Shown here: positions 25,751-35,600 of the stretch, piece after piece
How positions within the stretch are numbered: the stretch's first letter is position 1
Layout of the letters: each line of letters starts with the position of its first letter
NCBI GenBank assembly: GCA_045590195.1
Contig: JAZNQN010000044.1
Location: 62,001-126,000 of the forward strand
Source of the DNA: JAZNQN01 sp045590195
GTDB taxonomy: Bacteria > Bacillota > Clostridia > UMGS1883 > UMGS1540
Length of the DNA: 64,000 nt
Direction: 5' to 3'
Program-made: the position numbers and the translations under genes
Notes under the pieces: generated by a model
Databases searched by the model: none
What the model was told of the DNA's origin: nothing
What the model saw: only the letters and a program-made list of their open reading frames with translations

Positions 25751-27520
25751 TTACTCACCATCCTTTAATAAGCGCTCGGCGCTGTTTTCAAGTTTACCGC
25801 TGCCCTCAGCATAAAGTGCATCAATTTCCTTTTCAGCATTTTTGAAAGCTTCACTTTCAAACTCTGCGTAGTTCCAGTCGATAAATCTCTGGCGCATGCG
25901 ATTAAAGAAAGCACGTGCATCATCTTTGGTATTTAAATGATATTCACTGCCAAGAACATATATAAGTTTATCAGTAACATAACGCTGACGTGGTGTGCCA
26001 CAGTTAGCATCTATTAAATCGAAAGAGTTTTGCTGAAGATATACTGCATCAAGCATTTCTGATTTAAGGTAAATTACGTAGTCAGAAATAGTAGTACCCT
26101 CTTCGCCTACAACTTTCATCATAGAATCAATTTCATTGCCTCGCAAAAGTATATTTTTACAAAATTCACTTTTTTCGCGGCTTATAACACCTTGATACTT
26201 CGACCAGGAAATAAGCGGGTCGATTGCAGGATATTTTCTTGCATCGGAGCGCTCACGTGACAAGCCGTGAAAAGCTCCAACAACTTTAAGTGTTGCCTGC
26301 GTTACTGGCTCTTCAAAGTTACCACCTGCAGGCGAAACAGTTCCGCCAATTGTAACGGAGCCTGTGCTTCCATCAGGCAGGCGAACATAGCCTGCTCTTT
26401 CGTAAAATGCAGCGATATATGACTCAAGATATGCCGGAAAGGCTTCTTCGCCGGGAATTTCTTCAAGTCGGCCGGACATTTCACGAAGTGCCTGAGCCCA
26501 TCGGGACGTAGAGTCGGCAAGAAGTAAAACATTAAGCCCCATCTGACGATAGTATTCTGCAAGTGTTACCGATGTGTAAACCGACGCCTCTCTCGATGCA
26601 ACCGGCATTGAAGAAGTGTTACATATAATAATAGTACGTTCCATAAGAGAGCGACCTGTTTTAGGGTCGATAAGTTCAGGGAACTCAGTTAAGGTTTCAA
26701 CAACTTCGCCGGCACGTTCACCACAAGCTGCAATAATAACAATATCAACATCGGCATACTTTGAGGTAGTATGCTGAAGAACTGTTTTACCTGCACCGAA
26801 AGGTCCGGGAGTACAATAAGTTCCGCCCTTTGCTACAGGGAAAAGAGAGTCTACAACTCTAACTTTTGTTTCCATAGTTTCAACGGGCAAAAGTCTTTCG
26901 CTATAACATTTTACTGCACGTTTAACAGGCCATTTAAAAGACATGGTTAAGGGTATTTCGTGTCCACGTTCATCTTCTATAACGGCTATGGTTTCTTTTA
27001 TGTTATATTCGCCCTTTTCTGCGATAGATTTCAAAGTGTAATTTTTCGTAAGGTAAAATGGAATTAAAATTTTATGAGTAAAAGCGCCTTCAGGAACTGT
27101 TCCTATATACTCGCCTGCATGCAAAATATCACCGGGTTTTGCAGTAGGAGTAAATTCCCATTTTTTATCGGCATCAAGCCCATCGGCATAGTTCCCTCTC
27201 TCTAAAAACCAACCTGCTTTTTCAGCAATGGCAGGCAAGGGATTTTGGAGCCCATCATATATTTGGCCAAGCAACCCGGGGCCAAGTTCTGCCGATAACA
27301 TATCTCCCGTAAATTCAACATTATCGCCACATTTAATGCCGCCGGTCATTTCATAAACCTGAATTTGAGCAATATTGCCCCTTATGCGGATAACCTCGCT
27401 TTTAAGTTTTGTATTATCAACATTAACATAACATATTTCATTCATAGAAACATTGCCGCAAAATTCTACCGACACAAGGTTTCCGTTAATGCTGACAACT
27501 TTTCCCACGTTTTCAGTCAT
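25751..27520 (-). CDS. atpA: V/A-type ATPase subunit A (catalytic)
   Basis: This is a 589-residue catalytic subunit. The Walker A motif GPFGAGKT near residue 230 and the downstream GERAGEVVETL and LLADSTSRWAQALRE segments are intact. The 'non-homologous' insertion typical of V/A-type A chains is present. It hydrolyses or makes ATP in the cytoplasmic head. The ATG at 27520 has GGAGG and shares one base with the previous stop. Confidence 0.96.
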   Translation of the reverse strand: MTENVGKVVSINGNLVSVEFCGNVSMNEICYVNVDNTKLKSEVIRIRGNIAQIQVYEMTGGIKCGDNVEFTGDMLSAELGPGLLGQIYDGLQNPLPAIAEKAGWFLERGNYADGLDADKKWEFTPTAKPGDILHAGEYIGTVPEGAFTHKILIPFYLTKNYTLKSIAEKGEYNIKETIAVIEDERGHEIPLTMSFKWPVKRAVKCYSERLLPVETMETKVRVVDSLFPVAKGGTYCTPGPFGAGKTVLQHTTSKYADVDIVIIAACGERAGEVVETLTEFPELIDPKTGRSLMERTIIICNTSSMPVASREASVYTSVTLAEYYRQMGLNVLLLADSTSRWAQALREMSGRLEEIPGEEAFPAYLESYIAAFYERAGYVRLPDGSTGSVTIGGTVSPAGGNFEEPVTQATLKVVGAFHGLSRERSDARKYPAIDPLISWSKYQGVISREKSEFCKNILLRGNEIDSMMKVVGEEGTTISDYVIYLKSEMLDAVYLQQNSFDLIDANCGTPRQRYVTDKLIYVLGSEYHLNTKDDARAFFNRMRQRFIDWNYAEFESEAFKNAEKEIDALYAEGSGKLENSAERLLKDGE

Positions 27521-28074
27521 TATAAAGCCTCCATTCTGTCTCCACTTAAAATGGAACTGTAAATATTTTTGTATGCGGCCTCTCCCAATTCTTTATCAAA
27601 ACGTTTCATCCGCATTATAAGTTTAAGTTTAAGCCCGTAATAAAATAAATAATCTTCAGCAAAGGCATCCATTGGTCTGAGCGATTCAAGAAAACTCATA
27701 CGATAATCATACAAAATTATTTCTGCTTCAAACGGGTTTTCTGCATTAGCTGCTTCATTTGCAACTTTTAAAAGTTTTTCAGGTAGCTGCTCATTTTCAA
27801 GTTCAAAAGATTTATTCATTTTTTCGGCGCGAACTTTTGCCAGAGCAAAACGCAAATTACGTTCGCCTTCATACCAATCGCTTAGTAGACGGTAATAATT
27901 TTGTTCCGGCTCAGCAGGCGGCAAAAGTGTTAATTTTTCTATTTCATTTTGTGCTTTTTTTCTTAAAAACTGCCTGCACAACTCAAAAAAACGTTCTTCG
28001 TCAATAGACAAAGGAGTATTATATGAAACACTGTCAAGAGATGGCAACTGCGATATAAGATAATATTCTGCCAT
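27520..28074 (-). CDS. DUF2764-type V-ATPase-associated protein
   Basis: This 184-residue protein starts MAEYYLISQLPSLD and is rich in charged helices. The YYLISxLPxL start, size and position between subunits E and A fit the DUF2764 family, which I know from V-ATPase operons of spirochaetes and Bacteroidetes. It occupies the slot normally held by subunit C (about 330 residues) and may be a reduced equivalent, i.e. the collar linking the central stalk to the rotor. Subunit F is also missing from the operon. Family recognition is from memory of operon layout, not from a search. Confidence 0.75.
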   Translation of the reverse strand: MAEYYLISQLPSLDSVSYNTPLSIDEERFFELCRQFLRKKAQNEIEKLTLLPPAEPEQNYYRLLSDWYEGERNLRFALAKVRAEKMNKSFELENEQLPEKLLKVANEAANAENPFEAEIILYDYRMSFLESLRPMDAFAEDYLFYYGLKLKLIMRMKRFDKELGEAAYKNIYSSILSGDRMEAL

Positions 28075-28076
28075 AA

Positions 28077-28685
28077 TTATTCAGCCTCTTTCAAAAGTTT
28101 TGTAACCTTAGGGCTAAGATATTTTGACAGCATATCTACTACAGCCTCAGCTGAATAATCATAATAAGCGTTTCCGCCATTTACTAAAATGCGGAAACCT
28201 CCGTCAAAGTTATCGTTTGCCTTTAAAGTAATTCCTTCTTTTATTTTTTCGTTAAATCCCGAAAGAATAGTTTCTTCAAATTTTTCCAAATCACTGCTGT
28301 TTAAAATTATATCCAGGCTTTCAAGCTCAGGGTTTTCAGACCAACGCTTTACAGCATTTATAACAATGTCAGCAAGTGCATCGGATGAATATACGGAACT
28401 TACATTTTTATTTAAAATGGTACTAATCTCCCTCGCAACACTTTCTCTGAAGGAAATAAGCAAATTCCTTCCTGCTTGTTTTATTGCTTCTTCGCCGGAT
28501 TTTACAGCACGGTCGTTTTCCTCTTTAGCATCTGCCATAATTTTGTCGGCTTCTATTTTTGCGTTGGCAATTATTTGCTCTGCGCGGGCTTTGGCATCAT
28601 CAAGCAAAGCAGCTGCCTTTGCTTCTGCCGCCTCTACCCCTTCTTTTTTAATCTGGTCGATAAATTCACTAAGTTGTATTTCCAT
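28077..28685 (-). CDS. atpE: V/A-type ATPase subunit E (peripheral stalk)
   Basis: This 202-residue protein has a long Ala/Lys/Glu-rich coiled-coil N-terminal half (about 10-85) and a globular C-terminal half ending GGFRILVNGGNAYYDYS, as in subunit E. It forms the peripheral stalk. It is the first gene of the operon, with AAAGGAG upstream and a 3-base gap to the DUF2764 gene. No subunit G/H gene is seen upstream, which is unusual because E normally pairs with one. Confidence 0.88.
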   Translation of the reverse strand: MEIQLSEFIDQIKKEGVEAAEAKAAALLDDAKARAEQIIANAKIEADKIMADAKEENDRAVKSGEEAIKQAGRNLLISFRESVAREISTILNKNVSSVYSSDALADIVINAVKRWSENPELESLDIILNSSDLEKFEETILSGFNEKIKEGITLKANDNFDGGFRILVNGGNAYYDYSAEAVVDMLSKYLSPKVTKLLKEAE

Positions 28686-28728
28686 ATCTACTTCTCCTTT
28701 TTAAATTTGTTTTCCCGCAATAAAACAC

Positions 28729-28764
28729 AAGGAACCAACGTTCTCTACAGACAGCTGGTTCCTT
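28729..28764 (-). terminator. Leader hairpin before the V-ATPase operon
   Basis: AAGGAACCA and TGGTTCCTT form a 9-bp stem around an 18-base loop; on the minus strand it is followed by GTGTTTTATT. It lies downstream of the operon promoter and 44 bases before atpE. It may end transcripts from the SGNH gene or attenuate the ATPase operon. Confidence 0.5.
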
Positions 28765-28793
28765 TAAGTAGTATTTTCAATTTTCTTACAGTT

Positions 28794-28823
28794 ATTCTAA
28801 CATATTACTATGTTTGTTGTCAA
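28794..28823 (-). promoter_or_regulatory. Promoter of the V-ATPase operon
   Basis: On the minus strand, TTGACA (28823-28818) and TAGAAT (28799-28794) have an 18-base spacer. It lies between the SGNH stop (28832) and atpE. Confidence 0.65.
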
Positions 28824-28831
28824 GCAAATTT

Positions 28832-30022
28832 TTACCTGATGGCATTATAAATAAGCTGAGCGGCCTGTGCCCTTGTTAAAAGCGACTTAGGAGCGAAAGC
28901 CCCATTGCCAACGCCTGAAATATATCCTCTTGTAGAAAGAGCCACAACTGCGTTTTTGGCGTAATCAGAAATTTCTGCTTCATCGGTAAACGAGGATACA
29001 CCGCCTTCGGGAAGTTCCAGTGCGCGGAAAATAATAAGTGCCGCATCCTGACGGGTAATAAAATCTTTAGGCTTAAAAGTGTTGCCATAGCCGTTTACAA
29101 GGCCTTTTTCTGCCGCTTTGCAAACAGGCTCATAAAACCAAACATCCGAAGGAACATCTTCAAAAGAAACCTTTATAGTTTCAGGCTCTTCTAAAATTGT
29201 TTTAACAATTTCGTCTGTAAAAAGACGTGCGCCTTCTTCGTTAAAGTGAATACCATCGGGCAAAATTGAAGGGCCTACGTTATCTAAAACTGTATATGTA
29301 TCTGCAACTTTAACACCAAGCTCTTCAGCCGCTTTTAAAATAGCCGCCTGTGCTTCGCGCTGATTTTCAACAGGTCTGCTTTTTATATACTCGCCTTCGT
29401 AAACAGGGCCGGGCAAACCAATAATAATTTCAGGGTTTGACGGAAGTTCCTGATAAGTTCTTATAAAATCTTTATAAATGTCAACATAATCATTTTTTAT
29501 AACGTCCCAATAAATAGAGCGCATATCATTTGAGCCGAAAACTGAAACCACGATATCTGGTTCAAATGCAAGCGAATCAGCATACTGCTGAATTTTCGTA
29601 TAAGAATATTCGTGCTCGCTGTAAATACCATAAGCGGCCTTACCAAAGTTTTTAACCTCATAGCCATCGCCTAAAGCCTTTTGAAGAAGGTCAGTATAGC
29701 TTGTTTGTGTTTGATATTTTCCGTCAGCATCAGCATATCCTGCAGTAAGCGAATCGCCAATGCATGCAATCTTTATAATGCCTTCTTTTTCAGGTTTTTC
29801 TTTTATAAGTGCCAAAACCATTTTTGCAAACTCGGCTCTTGTTACGTTGTCCATAGGAGCAAAAATTGTTTCGCTTCTGCCTGAAACTACGCCCTCTTCG
29901 TTTAAATATCCCACTGCCTCTGCTGCCCACTGAGCACTTTCCATGTCATCAAACGGCATTGCAGCAAAAACTGAAGTTGACAAAATTAAAACTGCCAGTA
30001 AAAGTGAAAAAAATCTTTTCAT
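28832..30022 (-). CDS. Secreted SGNH/GDSL hydrolase with SLH domains
   Basis: This 396-residue exported protein starts with a signal peptide (MKRFFSLLLAVLILSTSVFA). One SLH domain (about 22-65) follows, then an SGNH hydrolase domain with block I GDSLTAGYADA (Ser near 88), the GSNDM block (Asn) and the catalytic DGIHF pair (near 255). Two more SLH domains complete it (about 285-396). SLH domains bind wall polysaccharide, so the enzyme sits on the cell surface; esterase or lipase-like deacylation is likely, substrate unknown. The ATG at 30022 with AAAGGAG is chosen over an upstream frame extension. It follows the ABC exporter by 13 bases. Confidence 0.92.
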   Translation of the reverse strand: MKRFFSLLLAVLILSTSVFAAMPFDDMESAQWAAEAVGYLNEEGVVSGRSETIFAPMDNVTRAEFAKMVLALIKEKPEKEGIIKIACIGDSLTAGYADADGKYQTQTSYTDLLQKALGDGYEVKNFGKAAYGIYSEHEYSYTKIQQYADSLAFEPDIVVSVFGSNDMRSIYWDVIKNDYVDIYKDFIRTYQELPSNPEIIIGLPGPVYEGEYIKSRPVENQREAQAAILKAAEELGVKVADTYTVLDNVGPSILPDGIHFNEEGARLFTDEIVKTILEEPETIKVSFEDVPSDVWFYEPVCKAAEKGLVNGYGNTFKPKDFITRQDAALIIFRALELPEGGVSSFTDEAEISDYAKNAVVALSTRGYISGVGNGAFAPKSLLTRAQAAQLIYNAIR

Positions 30023-30035
30023 AAACAAAACTCCT

Positions 30036-31781
30036 TTAAATATTATATAGTTTATGGTAAACCCCGCCCTTTTCGAGAAGTTCGGAGTGAGTACCCTGCT
30101 CTTCAATGCCTCTTTCGCTTATTACAACGATATTGTCGGCATTTTTAATAGTAGAAAGACGATGTGCGATAGTTAAAACAGTTCTTCCGTTTGAAAGCTT
30201 TTCAAGGGAATCCTGAATAACCTTTTCGCTTTCATTGTCAAGAGAAGAAGTTGCCTCGTCAAGTATTAAAATTTTAGGGTCTTTTAAAAACACACGTGCT
30301 ATTGAAAGGCGCTGTTTCTGCCCGCCTGAAAGCTTAACGCCACGCTCGCCAATATAAGTATCGTAGCCGTTTGGCAAGGACATTATAAATTCATCGGCTC
30401 CTGCTTTAATTGCGGCATCTTTAATTTCTTCGAATGTTGCTCCCGGCTTTCCGTATTCAATGTTTTCGAGCACAGTTCCCGAGAACATATATACATCCTG
30501 CTGAACTATGCCAATATTTTTGCGAAGAGATTGCATGGTGTAATCTTTGATATTTTCCCCATCTATTAAAATTTCGCCCGAAACAGTGTCGTAAAACCTT
30601 GGCAAAAGGTTGCATATAGTTGTTTTTCCGCTACCCGAAGCACCAACAAGAGCAACATTTTCGCCTTCGCCGATATGAATATTTATATCAGAAAGAACAA
30701 TTTTTTCGTTATCGGGATAGTTAAACGAAACGTTGCGAAGCTCAATTTCGCCCTTGACATTCCGGAGCTCTTTTGCATTTTCGCTGTCAGTAATATCGGG
30801 CTTGGTGTCCATAATTTCAACAAATCTTTCAAGCCCTGTCATACCCTTTTGAAACTGCTCGGTAAAGTTTATAATAACGCGTATTGATGCGGTAAGGGTT
30901 GAAATATATAAAATGTAGGCCGTAAAATCGGCAACTGTAATTTTCCCGTTCATTAAAAAGAGTGCACCTGCAATAATAACTGAAATATACATAACGCCTT
31001 CAAAAAAACGGGTTGTACACTGAAAGCCTGCCATATATTTGTAAGCATACTGCTTAATTTTCAAAAATTTGTTGTTACCCTCGTTAAATTTTTCAATTTC
31101 AATTTCTTCATTAGCAAAAGATTTTACAACTCTGATGCCAAGCAAGCTGTCTTCAACTCTTGCATTAAGTTCACCTGTCTGCTTGCGTGATTCTTTAAAT
31201 GCAACTCTCATTTTACCGCGAAAACTAAGCGACGCCAGAAGCATAATAGGCAAAATTATAAATAAAATTAAAGTAAGTGGTACATTTATTGTCATTAAAA
31301 CCGAGAAGGCAATTATAATTTTAAGGCCTGTAATAATAAGCTCTTCGGGGCAATGATGAGCAAATTCGGTAATATCGAAAAGGTCGCTGGTAATTCTTGC
31401 CATAATCTGGCCAACCTTTGTTTCGGAATAATAAGCATAAGATAAAGTTTGTAAATGCGCAAAAAGGTCACGGCGCATATCAGTTTCCATTCTTGTTCCC
31501 ATAACGTGGCCTGTGTTTGCCATATAGTAGTTGGCAACAGTATCGATAAGCCTTAAAATTATGTATAAAACTCCTGCCGAAGCAATAAGCCCCAGGGTAA
31601 GATTTTGTGGCGAAACAGTTGCAACCGAGGTTATTTTTCTTACTATAAGCGGAAAAACAAGCTCACAGCCTGTTGTAAGCGCGGCACAAAGCAAATCAAA
31701 AATAACAATCCATTTATAGCTATAATAATAAGGAAGAAACTTTTTTAAAAGATATGAAGTTTTGTAACCTGATTTTTTCAT
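30036..31781 (-). CDS. ABC exporter, fused membrane and ATPase domains
   Basis: This 581-residue half-transporter has six membrane helices (about 15-310) and a nucleotide-binding domain with Walker A GASGSGKTT, signature LSGGQKQR, Walker B ILILDEATSSLD and the switch His in IAHRLST. It would act as a homodimer exporting lipid, drug or peptide. The ATG at 31781 with AAAGGGG is chosen; an earlier frame extension reads through the hairpin-array sequence. The transported substrate cannot be told from this sequence. Confidence 0.93.
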   Translation of the reverse strand: MKKSGYKTSYLLKKFLPYYYSYKWIVIFDLLCAALTTGCELVFPLIVRKITSVATVSPQNLTLGLIASAGVLYIILRLIDTVANYYMANTGHVMGTRMETDMRRDLFAHLQTLSYAYYSETKVGQIMARITSDLFDITEFAHHCPEELIITGLKIIIAFSVLMTINVPLTLILFIILPIMLLASLSFRGKMRVAFKESRKQTGELNARVEDSLLGIRVVKSFANEEIEIEKFNEGNNKFLKIKQYAYKYMAGFQCTTRFFEGVMYISVIIAGALFLMNGKITVADFTAYILYISTLTASIRVIINFTEQFQKGMTGLERFVEIMDTKPDITDSENAKELRNVKGEIELRNVSFNYPDNEKIVLSDINIHIGEGENVALVGASGSGKTTICNLLPRFYDTVSGEILIDGENIKDYTMQSLRKNIGIVQQDVYMFSGTVLENIEYGKPGATFEEIKDAAIKAGADEFIMSLPNGYDTYIGERGVKLSGGQKQRLSIARVFLKDPKILILDEATSSLDNESEKVIQDSLEKLSNGRTVLTIAHRLSTIKNADNIVVISERGIEEQGTHSELLEKGGVYHKLYNI

Positions 31782-31803
31782 AAAATCCCCTTTATAAATT
31801 AAT

Positions 31804-31910
31804 TGCAAACTGAGTTTGCATGAATTAACACTTTGTGTTATGAATTGGCGGCAAGCCGCCATGAATTGAAATTCTCAGAATTTCGTTATGGTTGAAAATC
31901 AAAGATTTTC
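31804..31910. repeat. Array of five phased mini-hairpins (downstream of the four-helix gene)
   Basis: Five perfect stem-loops start at 31804, 31826, 31846, 31868 and 31894 (6-7 bp stems, 2-3 base loops). Successive starts are 22, 20, 22 and 26 bases apart. Most are joined by the linker TGAAT. The stem sequences differ: TGCAAAC, TAACAC, TGGCGGC, GAAATTC and GAAAATC. The last hairpin ends at the final base of the neighbouring gene's stop codon. Confidence 0.85.
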
Positions 31911-32263
31911 TATGAATTTTGCTTCGCAGTTTTAACAGATGCAGATAAAAGTCTGCGGATTTTACTACATTTTTCATAAAAAGAGTTATATATATCAGCC
32001 GAAATAATATTGGTGTCTTTTAAAAGTGATAACCAATAATCACACTCATAACATTCTTTTAATGCAATGTGAAGCTTGTTTATAAAATCGGCGCGACTTG
32101 CGGCATAGCAACTTTCGTGAATATTTGCACCAATACTTGTGCCACATCTTAAAAGCTGATTTATTAAAACTGAATATTTTCCTCTGTCTTCAAAATTTAA
32201 ACATAATTTTACAATTTCAATTGCAAATTGTCTAGAAAAATTTACCAGCAAATTTTCCTTCAT
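31910..32263 (-). CDS. Four-helix-bundle protein (TIGR02436 / S23-like)
   Basis: This 117-residue all-helical protein has the family features LINQLLRCGTSIGANIHES (about 34-52), the ALKECYECDYWLSLL helix and a basic C terminus. Members occur inside 23S rRNA intervening sequences (e.g. Leptospira) and as free genes; their function is unclear, and they may bind nucleic acid as oligomers. The ATG at 32263 has GGAGG, and a TATAAT lies at 32298-32293. The gene is flanked on both sides by inverted arrays of mini-hairpins, and its last codons (AATTCATAG) are made from the array linker. This suggests gene and arrays move as one cassette. Confidence 0.85.
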   Translation of the reverse strand: MKENLLVNFSRQFAIEIVKLCLNFEDRGKYSVLINQLLRCGTSIGANIHESCYAASRADFINKLHIALKECYECDYWLSLLKDTNIISADIYNSFYEKCSKIRRLLSASVKTAKQNS

Positions 32264-32359
32264 AAAAAACCTCCAACACCTTATTTATAAATATTATAAA
32301 ACCTCTTAACAACAAAATCAATAATTTTTTAAAATTTGATTGCAAATTTTTTCATTAAC

Positions 32360-32439
32360 GAATTTGGAACAAATTCAATTCATGGCGGCTTGCCGCCAAT
32401 TCATGACATATCGTGTCAATTCACAAAACCGTAGGTTTT
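32360..32439. repeat. Array of four phased mini-hairpins (upstream of the four-helix gene)
   Basis: Stems start at 32360 (GAATTT/AAATTC), 32383 (TGGCGGC/GCCGCCA), 32404 (TGACA/TGTCA) and 32425 (AAAACC/GGTTTT), 21-23 bases apart. The linker is ATTCA, the reverse complement of TGAAT in the other array. The TGGCGGC hairpin with its flanks is an inverted copy of the one at 31846. The rest of the 32264-32669 gap holds a probable promoter and the leader described separately. Confidence 0.85.
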
Positions 32440-32591
32440 TATTCATTGTTGAAGATGCAATTCATTTAAAAAATCCCTAAAACAGGCGCTTTGGTAATAT
32501 TGTTGTAAAAAAACTGAAATTTTTTAAAATAATTGTTGCATTTTTTAGTTAATTATGTTAAACTATTAACATAAGATATGTTTAAATTGTT

Positions 32592-32617
32592 AAAAATGCC
32601 TATTTTTAGGCCTTTTT
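32592..32617 (+). terminator. Terminator-like hairpin in the leader of the 1219-residue protein gene
   Basis: GCCTA-TTTT-TAGGC is flanked by AAAAA and CTTTTT. It lies 53 bases before the start codon. No plus-strand gene reads into it from upstream, so it may act as an attenuator. Confidence 0.5.
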
Positions 32618-32669
32618 GCGCTTTTTCATATCTTAAAAAGTATTTATTTATGAAAAGAAGAGATTTTTT

Positions 32670-35600
32670 ATGAAAAAAATTATCTCGGTTCTGGTGGCAA
32701 TGCTTATGCTCCTTACAATGGTTCCTGCATTTGCCGCTGTTGCAGTTGATCCTGCATACCCTTCAAAGGCTTATCTCAATGATTTAAGCTCTATTGCGGA
32801 TGGTGCAACTTCTATGACAGGCTCACCATTCAGCGGAAACGCAAGCTACCCTATTTCATTTGCTTTTAGCGGAGGACAGTTTAGTTTTTCACATTCTGAT
32901 GCCGCAAAAAGTGGTCTTGTTTACATTGGCTATGGTGGTAGCTATGAGTATGACAACTATGTGTTTGGTTATGATGTAAAATTCAGTGGGCTTACATCAA
33001 ACAGCGGTGACGCTGTTTTCTCAAACAACCCAGGTACTCAGAACACTGTTTTTGCTGACAGCGCTCAAGCAAAGATTGACAGTGGCGAATATGTTGTTGG
33101 TACTTTAGATCCATCCGGTGCATATTTACCTGAAGAGGTTGACACAAAAAATGATGCAGGAAACTGGAAAAGAAAAGCCTCTAAAACTGCTTGGTGCTTT
33201 AAGAAAAGCGGCGACGACCTCTCCTTTACAACTAGAAAAGCAGATGGTGCTCTTATAAACGGTGCTAACGGCAAACCTGCTATTTTCTTTGGTAGTGCTC
33301 AGCTCGAGCAGGGCAAAACATATACTTATAAAGTAAACGTTAATACTGTAGAACATACATACAGCACTGTTATTATCGATGAAGAAGGTAACATTTCTAC
33401 AGGTGTTTCAGGCGAATGCCAGAATGCTTTTGTTGAGCTTTACAAGCTTGATACTTCTATTGCTGCAGGTACTGACGCCGCTGTTACTATCGACAATATC
33501 TTTGTTGAAAACTACTTTGGTATTACTATTGCTCCAAGCTATCAGGCAAACGCTGAAGGCACAGTTACTTTCGGCGCAACTCTTCCTGTTAACTTGACAG
33601 ATGCTAAAGTTTATATCAATGATACTTTCGTTGAAGATATTGCTTTAACACCAGGCGAAATTGATTACACTATCACTTCTGCCCTCCCTGCAGGTACAGG
33701 CTATGGCGAAGCTGTAATCGAAATCCGCGGTAAAATTAACGGCGAAGATGTTAAAGCTACAGCTGTTACAGATATTACAAGCACATTCTTAACAGGTAAT
33801 GGCAAAACTATCGACACTCCTGATACCAATGCATCAAAATTAGGCCTTCGTGGTTTCGCAAGCGGTGGTACACTTTCAGTTCCCGAAGATGATCAGGGCG
33901 TTTGGGCTGTTACAGAAAAAGGCCAGATAGACATTACTGATGCTATTACTCCTGCCCTTAAAGGTATTGTAGACTATAGCTTTGATTTTAAAACTGCTAC
34001 AAACCTCAATCAGATTAGAGTTAGAATGACTGCTAATACTGATAATGGTGCAGCGTTTACGTGGGAAAAAGGCAACGGTGATCCTTACCACTACTTCTTA
34101 AACGGCTATGCAAGCAGAAAAATTGGTAAAATGGGCGTTGAGTATAAACTTAACGACTGGAACACTTTCAAAGTAAGAGCTGATTTTTATGAAAACAAAT
34201 ACTATGCATACATAAATGGTACTCTTTGTGAAGAAGGTACACTTTATGCAGAAAAAGGCGTAACTGACCAGGTTGTAGACGTTCGTATGATACTTAACTA
34301 TTCTGATGCAAATGCTGCTACTTCAACAGTTCTTCTTGATAACTTTAAACTTGTAGAATATTGCACAGTTACTGCTCCTGCTACAGTTACATTTGGTTAC
34401 GAAAACGGAACTTCTGTAGATTACGCTGATGAAGCGCTTACATCAGTAGGCCTTTCAAAGGTTGAAGTTAAAACCGGCCTTCCATTTGACAGCGCAAGCA
34501 TTACAGACGCTACTGCTAAAGTTGTAAACGCTGACGGCGATAAAGTTAACACAACTCTCTCCTATGCTGATGGTACTTTCACAGCTACATTCGGCGGTGC
34601 TATATTAGCTGATGGCGATTACAAACTCGTTATCGACAAAGCAGCTACTCTTAAAGGCAACGCAATTGGCCTTGACCGCGAAATTGATTTTGCAGTTAAA
34701 TCAGAAGACAGCATTATAGCTTCTGAAGCTGACAAAACTGTTTCGAGCGCAACAACTCTTAAAGTTTACGCTCCTAATGCTGACAAAGTTGTTTTCGCTG
34801 TAAACGACAGTACTGTTGTTGAACTTAACGATTCTGATGCAGTAAATGGTGTTTATTCTTATGAATACACACCGGTAAATTCTGGTATTCAGATTTTTGA
34901 TGCTTATATTTACGAAGGCGACGACATTAAACTTTTAACTTCAAACTTTAACTACTTGCCCGGAGCACAGTCCATGAAACAGGCAAACAACATGAACGAC
35001 AAAAAAGAAATGGATGTAGCTTCTGGTGCAACAGGCGAATTTGTTGACGGTGCCGGTTTTGATGGCAGCGTAGCTTATAAGCTTACAAGTAAAGTTGGTA
35101 CAATTATAGATGGTGCTGAAAACAAAGATTCTTTAAACTCAAATACATCTTCTTTCGGACCTAGCAACAACCTTTACAGAAAAATGGTAAACGAATTTGA
35201 GCTTAAAGCTGGCGAAAATACATATGTATATACTGAAATTGGTTACAGCATGAATGGTAAAACCTATGCTGATAGAGAAACTGTTGCAGTAGGTAATAGC
35301 AATGTTTCCTCTTACCAGACTTTCTATATCAGAGGCAGCAAAGCTCCTAACGAAGGAATTTTCTGTAAAAATGGTACTATCCTCGGAACTTCTACACAGT
35401 ATACACCTAATAAGTGGTACAGATTCAAACAGACCATTGACTTTGACACTATGACAAATATTTGGGAAGTATATGAAGAAGGCACTGATGGCAAACTCAG
35501 CAAGCTTGTTCTTAAAACTAATGATGATATTTCCGGTATCGCTTCAACCAATGCAGCAACTGCATTCCCTAACTGGAAAAATGATATCGTAATAACATTT

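Noticed and set aside
28729..28764. T-box leader for the V-ATPase operon
   Set aside because: No T-box core sequence and no amino-acid-related gene downstream.
30023..30106. Longer N terminus for the SLH/SGNH protein
   Set aside because: It would run into the ABC exporter gene and hide a perfect signal peptide and AAAGGAG site at 30022.
31804..32439. CRISPR array
   Set aside because: Units are about 21 bases, the constant part is only a 5-base linker, the variable parts are self-complementary, and no cas gene is present.
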